Assembly (NCBI GenBank): GCA_013396655.1
Contig: WBMV01003268.1
Coordinates: 57,797 to 121,796 of the forward strand
Length of the DNA stretch: 64,000 bases
DNA from: Campylorhamphus procurvoides
Lineage: Eukaryota > Chordata > Aves > Passeriformes > Dendrocolaptidae
Reading direction: 5' to 3'
The stretch's first letter is position 1; the number at the start of each line of letters is the position of its first letter. Made by a program: the position numbers and the translations under genes. The notes under the pieces are model-generated. The model searched no databases, was not told the origin of the DNA, and saw only the letters and a program-made list of their open reading frames with translations. Shown piece by piece: positions 59,971-64,000 of the stretch.

Positions 59971-60400
59971 TCAAAGCTCCAAAGGGACATCCCTTCCCGG
60001 GACAGGATTCCAGTTGCATCTCCCTGGGTTGTGTTTGGTGCCCTCAAAGGGACATCCCTTCCCAGGACAGCATTCCAGCTGCACCTCCCTGGGTTGTGTT
60101 TGGTGCCCTCAAAGCTCCAAAGGGACTCCATCCCTGGGACAGGATTCCAGCTGCATCTCCCTGGGTTGTGTTTGGTGCCCTCAAAGCTCCAAAGGGACAT
60201 CCCTTCCCAGGACAGGATTCCAGCTGCACCTCCCTGGGTTGTGTTTGGTGCCCTCAAAGCTCCAAAGGGACATCCATTCCCAGGACAGGATTCCAGTTGC
60301 ATCTCCCTGGGTTGTGTTTGGTGCCCTCAAAGCTCCAAAGGGACATCCATTCCCAGGACAGGATTCCAGTTGCATCTCCCTGGGTTGTGTTTGGGTGCTG
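59971..60400 (+). repeat. 72-bp minisatellite in the 3'UTR, 6 copies
   Basis: Each unit begins GCTCCAAAGGGACATCCCTT, passes through GGACAGGATTCCAGCTGC, and ends CTCCCTGGGTTGTGTTTGGT GCCCTCAAA. The second copy lacks the GCTCCAAA start and the last copy diverges at the end (TTTGGGTGCTG). Copies 5 and 6 share CCATTCCC and are nearly identical, pointing to recent expansion. Long frames on both strands (for example 59565-60302 minus) only read through the array. Confidence 0.95.
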
Positions 60401-60721
60401 TGGATTTGCAGCGATCCAGGACTGACCTTGGAAAGTTGTGAGAGTTTGGATTGGAGTCTGCTCCAAAAGCTTTGGGATGCTTGGAGCTGGGATTTTTGCT
60501 TTGGGCCCACTGTTAATTTTTGTAGGTTTTTTTTTTTTTAAAAGAAAAAATGAACTTTGAGATGTTTTCAGGGGTCGGGGAGGATGATGGATTTGGGAAA
60601 GCCGGCGTTTGTTTAAGCTGTGTGCCAAGACTAGACGTGCATCATGTTTCCTAAAGTCTTGTTCAGGGGACATTTTGCCCAAAGGCTGCAAGAGATGTAT
60701 TAAGATAACCTTTATTTTTTA

Positions 60722-60734
60722 ATTAAAAATTAAA
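60722..60734 (+). terminator. BARX2: BARX2 polyadenylation signals (2 x ATTAAA)
   Basis: Overlapping ATTAAA hexamers at 60722-60727 and 60729-60734. They are followed at 60748-60772 by a GT-rich, then T-rich stretch (GCTGGTGGTGTTGCCGTTTC), as expected for the downstream element. Cleavage would fall at about 60742-60750. Confidence 0.7.
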
Positions 60735-60750
60735 TATATAAATCAAGCTG

Positions 60751-61799
60751 GTGGTGTTGCCGTTTCTCTTTCAGAGCTTCTCATTTCAGGGACTTTACTT
60801 GGGTTGTTTTTCCTGAATATCCCTTTTTTGGGGGGGAGTGGCAAGGATTACTAACCTGGATCTCAAGTTATCCAAGGAGTGGGCAGAAAAGGTTGATTTT
60901 CTCCAGTTTCTTGCTCAGTGGGGTTTGGAAGTGGGATGGGATTACCTGAGTCAGGAAATACCCAGGTGGTGAAACCCCAACCAAGCCAGGTTGGACAAGC
61001 TCCACTTGGGGTGTAACTCCCCAAAACCACCTGGGAAAAGGCACCTCCAGCTTTGCACCAAATCCCAAATTGCCCTCAGCAACACTCAGGGGCCAGGAAC
61101 TTGGACAATCCCAGGCATGGGATGCCTTTGAGCATCTTTGTCCTCTGTCACAGTGAGTGGAGATGGGATAAGACATCTCCCTCCTGCCTGCTGAGCTGCA
61201 AAGTCTTTCCTCTGCTGGTAAAATGCACCCAAATTTGGTGGGTTTTGGACATTTTTCTCTCCACAGTGAGAGGCAAAGGTGGTGGGGCAGGGTTTTGGCA
61301 CTGCCCTGGAGTGTGTTGTTTGCACATTTTTCTCTGTGCCTGTCTTTTTTTCCCCTTTTCTTTCCAGAACTGTGCCTTGGTTCCAGCCTATCTATTGGCC
61401 TCGAAATGGCATTTAATTGAAAAAAGGCCTATGGCCTGTTTATACAGGAATCAGATCAGGCTCTGAGATCTCGAATCATCCTTATTGTTCTTGGACAGTG
61501 GCACCAGCACTCTTATCTCAAAATAAAGTGTTTCCACAAGTCTGAAATGCCACAGTGCTCAGGGAGGGGGAAGAGAGCAATTTACTGGAAATAATTTGTC
61601 TAATAATGAGTTTCCCCATCAGATTATAAAAAAACCCTCTGCAAGAATCTCTGCTCGGGTGATTTATAAGCCTGAGGAGTTGATAAAATCAAATTTTGAG
61701 GGCAGAACGTTCTAGAAACAAGAAGCTGATTGTCAGGGAAGGCATCAAAGGGATTTTAAGTTGTCTTGAGTTCAGAGTGAAATATCTTGGAGTGAATCT
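60751..61799. other. Downstream flank with a candidate regulatory patch
   Basis: No exon seen. About 61370-61700 is repeat-free and AT-rich (CTATTGGCCTCGAAATGGCA, TTTAATTGAAAAAAGG, TTTGTCTAATAATGAGTTTC, GATTATAAAAAAACC) and resembles the candidate elements upstream. Confidence 0.38.
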
Positions 61800-61918
61800 G
61801 TCCCCAAGGCCAGGGCTTGGAAAAACCTGGTGTAGGGAAGGTGTCCCTGTCATGGCAGGGGTGGGATGGGCTGGGCTTTGAGGCCCCTTCCAGCCCAAAC
61901 CAGGCTGGGATTTCATTC
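61800..61918 (+). mobile_element. CR1 LINE 3' fragment
   Basis: CCCCAAGGCCAGGGCTTGGA, GGGAAGGTGTCCCTGTCATG, GGGCTTTGAGGCCCCTTCCA and GCCCAAACCAGGCTGGGATT, in CR1 3'-end order on the + strand. Confidence 0.88.
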
Positions 61919-63873
61919 ATTTTCCAAACTAAATAGATTTCAGAGATGTGGTTTCAGCCCAGCCTTGGGAAATTTTCGTGTCTGGCCTTCCATTCAACCA
62001 GAACACATTCCATGAAGTGGATGATGTGGGTGGGGTTGGGGTTTTTTTGGTGGATTTGCCTGAATTCCTCAAGAATTTTGATAGATTTATATAATAAAAA
62101 CAGGAGGAAAAAATCCCTTTCTTTGCCTGATTCAGCCAGTGGCGTGTGGGGTTTCTGTGCTAGCCAATGAAATGGATAAGCACAAAAATAACCCCCTTCC
62201 AACACTTTTCAGGAGATGTTTCCAAACCCCAAGCAAAGCAAAGTTGGCCATTTCCCAGCGAGTTTTACGAAATGACATTTCCCACTTCCCAGAGGAAAAT
62301 AATTGTTTCTGACTCAGCCCCACTTTACAGTGGGAACCATTCCAGTGCTTTTTTAATTATTTTTTTTTGTTCCTTGTTAATCCCATTCTAATCACTTCTG
62401 AGTCAATCTGGGTGAAAATGCAATACTCCAACTGTCTGGGCTAGTTTTTAATGAGTGCCTAAGACACTGGAGGTGTTTTTGTTCCTCCTTTGGCTGAGCA
62501 GCAACCTGGGCATCTTATTTTTTCACTGTGACTGTTTAAGTGCAAAATCAGCTCTTGCAAACACACTGTGCCACTGAATGGCTCTCCTGATAATGCCCTG
62601 AGTGTTTGGAAAGCACGTTCAGAGTGTTTGGATGGAGAGGAAAGAGGAGGGGAGAAAGGGGGGAACCACTGAGGTATTTCTGGGCTGAATCTTTTCATCT
62701 CTGTCAGAGCAAAACATCTCCAAATTCCACTCAAACTGAACACCAGCTATTTTTGGGAGGCAAGGGCTGCTTTTCCCCTTGTTTTAGGCGTTTTTTAGGG
62801 CTGATTTTTGGTCTTGCTGCTGAAATGCCAAGACTTGAGCAGCTCTTCCCTTTGCCTTGGCTTAAAGGCTGGGCTGGGGGGAGTTGAGTTTTGGAGTTTG
62901 GGTGACCAAGGTGGTTGTGAGCTGAGTTTGCTCAGAAAGAGCAGCACAAACCTCATTTTAGGCACCTTAATTCGGACTTGAGGCCAAAGTGTTGCTCCCT
63001 GAGGGAACCTGCACTAAGAGGCTTCACCTCCATCCATGGAGTGACAGCAAAGGGGTGTCCAATAAGTGGTTTTATATCTTTCAAAGCCTTGTGTTCCCCA
63101 GGATCTGCTGTCCCAGGAGATCATGAGCCCTTGGGGTTGAGCCTCTTGATGTTCAGGGCTCTTTGGCTTCCAGCTCCAGTGCTGAGAGCAAGGAACGAGG
63201 TGTGGGAATCCAGAGTGCCCTGCAGGGATGGGAACTGCTCATCTCCGGAGTGCTGGCTGGGACCCACCTGTGATTGTACCCAGGGCTGAGATAATCCTGC
63301 AGAGCTCCAACTGCTCTGAGCTCATCCTGCACGATGGTTCCTCCATGTTCCAGCAGGGGGGAAAATCTGTGGTCATTGAACAAAGAAATGGGGTGGTTGG
63401 GTGGGTTTGCAGCTCCACCACTCTCCAGCATCTCTGTGGGAAAAAGAGGGGGCAAGGAAGAGGTGAAAGGAAAGGCAGAGGGGAAAAGCTTAACTGCATG
63501 AAAACCACATGGAAAAATGCCATGAAATATAAAAATTAGGGAGGAAAATAATCGTGGTGAAAAGTCAACTCTTTTTTGGGTGGATAAAGCTCTAGTTCTG
63601 TACAAAGAGATTTTCCTGGGGTTTAGCTGCGTGTGCCAGAATGATGAATGGCAGCTTTTTCATCAGTTTATTTTTATATCATATAAGTTAAAGTGTAGCT
63701 GGGTAAAGAACAGTTGGATTAGATTTAGGATATGGTACAGGATTTGGGAGCAACTTTGTGTCAGGACAAAAGTTTGGAGAAGCCCAGATCCCATAGAATG
63801 TTGGATGTTGGACAAGGATATCCCATAAGAGCTTTGCTCCTCTTTCTTCCCAGGGTCTGGTGCTGCCAGGAGA
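61919..63873. other. Downstream flank, no gene seen
   Basis: No recognisable exon, RNA gene or array. The open frames (for example 62606-62887 and 62978-63289) are short and have no recognisable family. Confidence 0.45.
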
Positions 63874-64000
63874 GATGGATCCAAAGGGAAAGGAGGGATA
63901 CAAGGGGAAAGGTGGGATCCAAAGGGAGGGAAAGGTGGGATCCAAAGGGAAAGGAAAGGTGGGATCCAAAGGGAGGGAAAGGTGGGATCCAAAGGGAGGG
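63874..64000. repeat. Purine-rich tandem repeat running off the window end
   Basis: At least five units of GGATCCAAAGGGAGGGAAAG followed by GTGG, with variants (GGATACAAGGGGAAAG, GGATCCAAAGGGAAAGG). The full array size is unknown because it is cut by the window end. Confidence 0.93.

Larger units (their letters stand above)
59403..60750 (+). other. BARX2: BARX2 3'UTR (predicted)
   Basis: From the stop codon to shortly after the first ATTAAA signals, about 1.35 kb. It contains a TA-rich microsatellite near its start, a six-copy 72-bp tandem array, and a T13 run followed by AAAAGAAAAAA at about 60527-60550. No AATAAA or ATTAAA occurs earlier in it, which supports a single main 3' end near 60745. 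Confidence 0.7.

Noticed and set aside
59565..60441. Frames of 230-245 codons on both strands after BARX2
   Set aside because: They run through the six-copy 72-bp array in the 3'UTR and have no recognisable domain.

Overview
This is vertebrate nuclear DNA, almost certainly from a bird and plausibly a songbird. It carries one protein-coding gene, the Bar-class homeobox gene BARX2, on the + strand. The bird assignment rests on several CR1-type LINE tails in both orientations. The songbird hint is a fossil SINE whose body looks like the 3' half of tRNA-Ile joined to a CR1-like tail, near position 1330. No bacterial, plasmid or viral gene organisation is present. Nearly all other open frames are short chance frames or frames through tandem repeats.

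Layout. 1-31,058: upstream flank with no supportable gene. It holds CR1 fragments, a SINE, several minisatellites, an inverted pair of minisatellite-bearing elements (15.4 and 26.2 kb), a perfect 52-bp duplication (8.1 and 9.9 kb), and AT-rich, TAAT-dense stretches (mainly 18.4-20.7 and 27.2-27.5 kb) that look like regulatory DNA. 31,059-32,590: CpG-rich promoter and exon 1, with a TATA box, G-rich repeats and a 133-bp assembly gap. 32,434-55,815: intron 1 (23.4 kb), with many tandem arrays, a 741-bp tandem duplication and candidate enhancers. 55,816-59,402: coding exons 2-4. 59,403-about 60,750: 3'UTR with a 72-bp tandem array and two ATTAAA signals. 60,750-64,000: downstream flank.

The four exons join in frame with GT-AG introns to give a 278-residue protein, close to the roughly 279 residues of mammalian BARX2. 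It has an N-terminal FIL (eh1-like) motif, a full homeodomain (residues 136-195) with Bar-type Thr47 and Tyr49, a basic region after it, and an acidic tail. One residue (8) is ambiguous because of an N, and the frame is open upstream into the gap, so the exact N-terminus is not settled.

I found no new multi-gene system. The more unusual features are the inverted minisatellite element pair with higher-order repeat structure, the G-quadruplex-prone promoter repeat beside the gap, two exact PBX-PREP/MEIS decamers upstream of BARX2, a 3'UTR minisatellite, splice-site-like repeats in intron 1, and the 52-bp perfect duplication. Homology statements are from memory and reading; no alignment was run.
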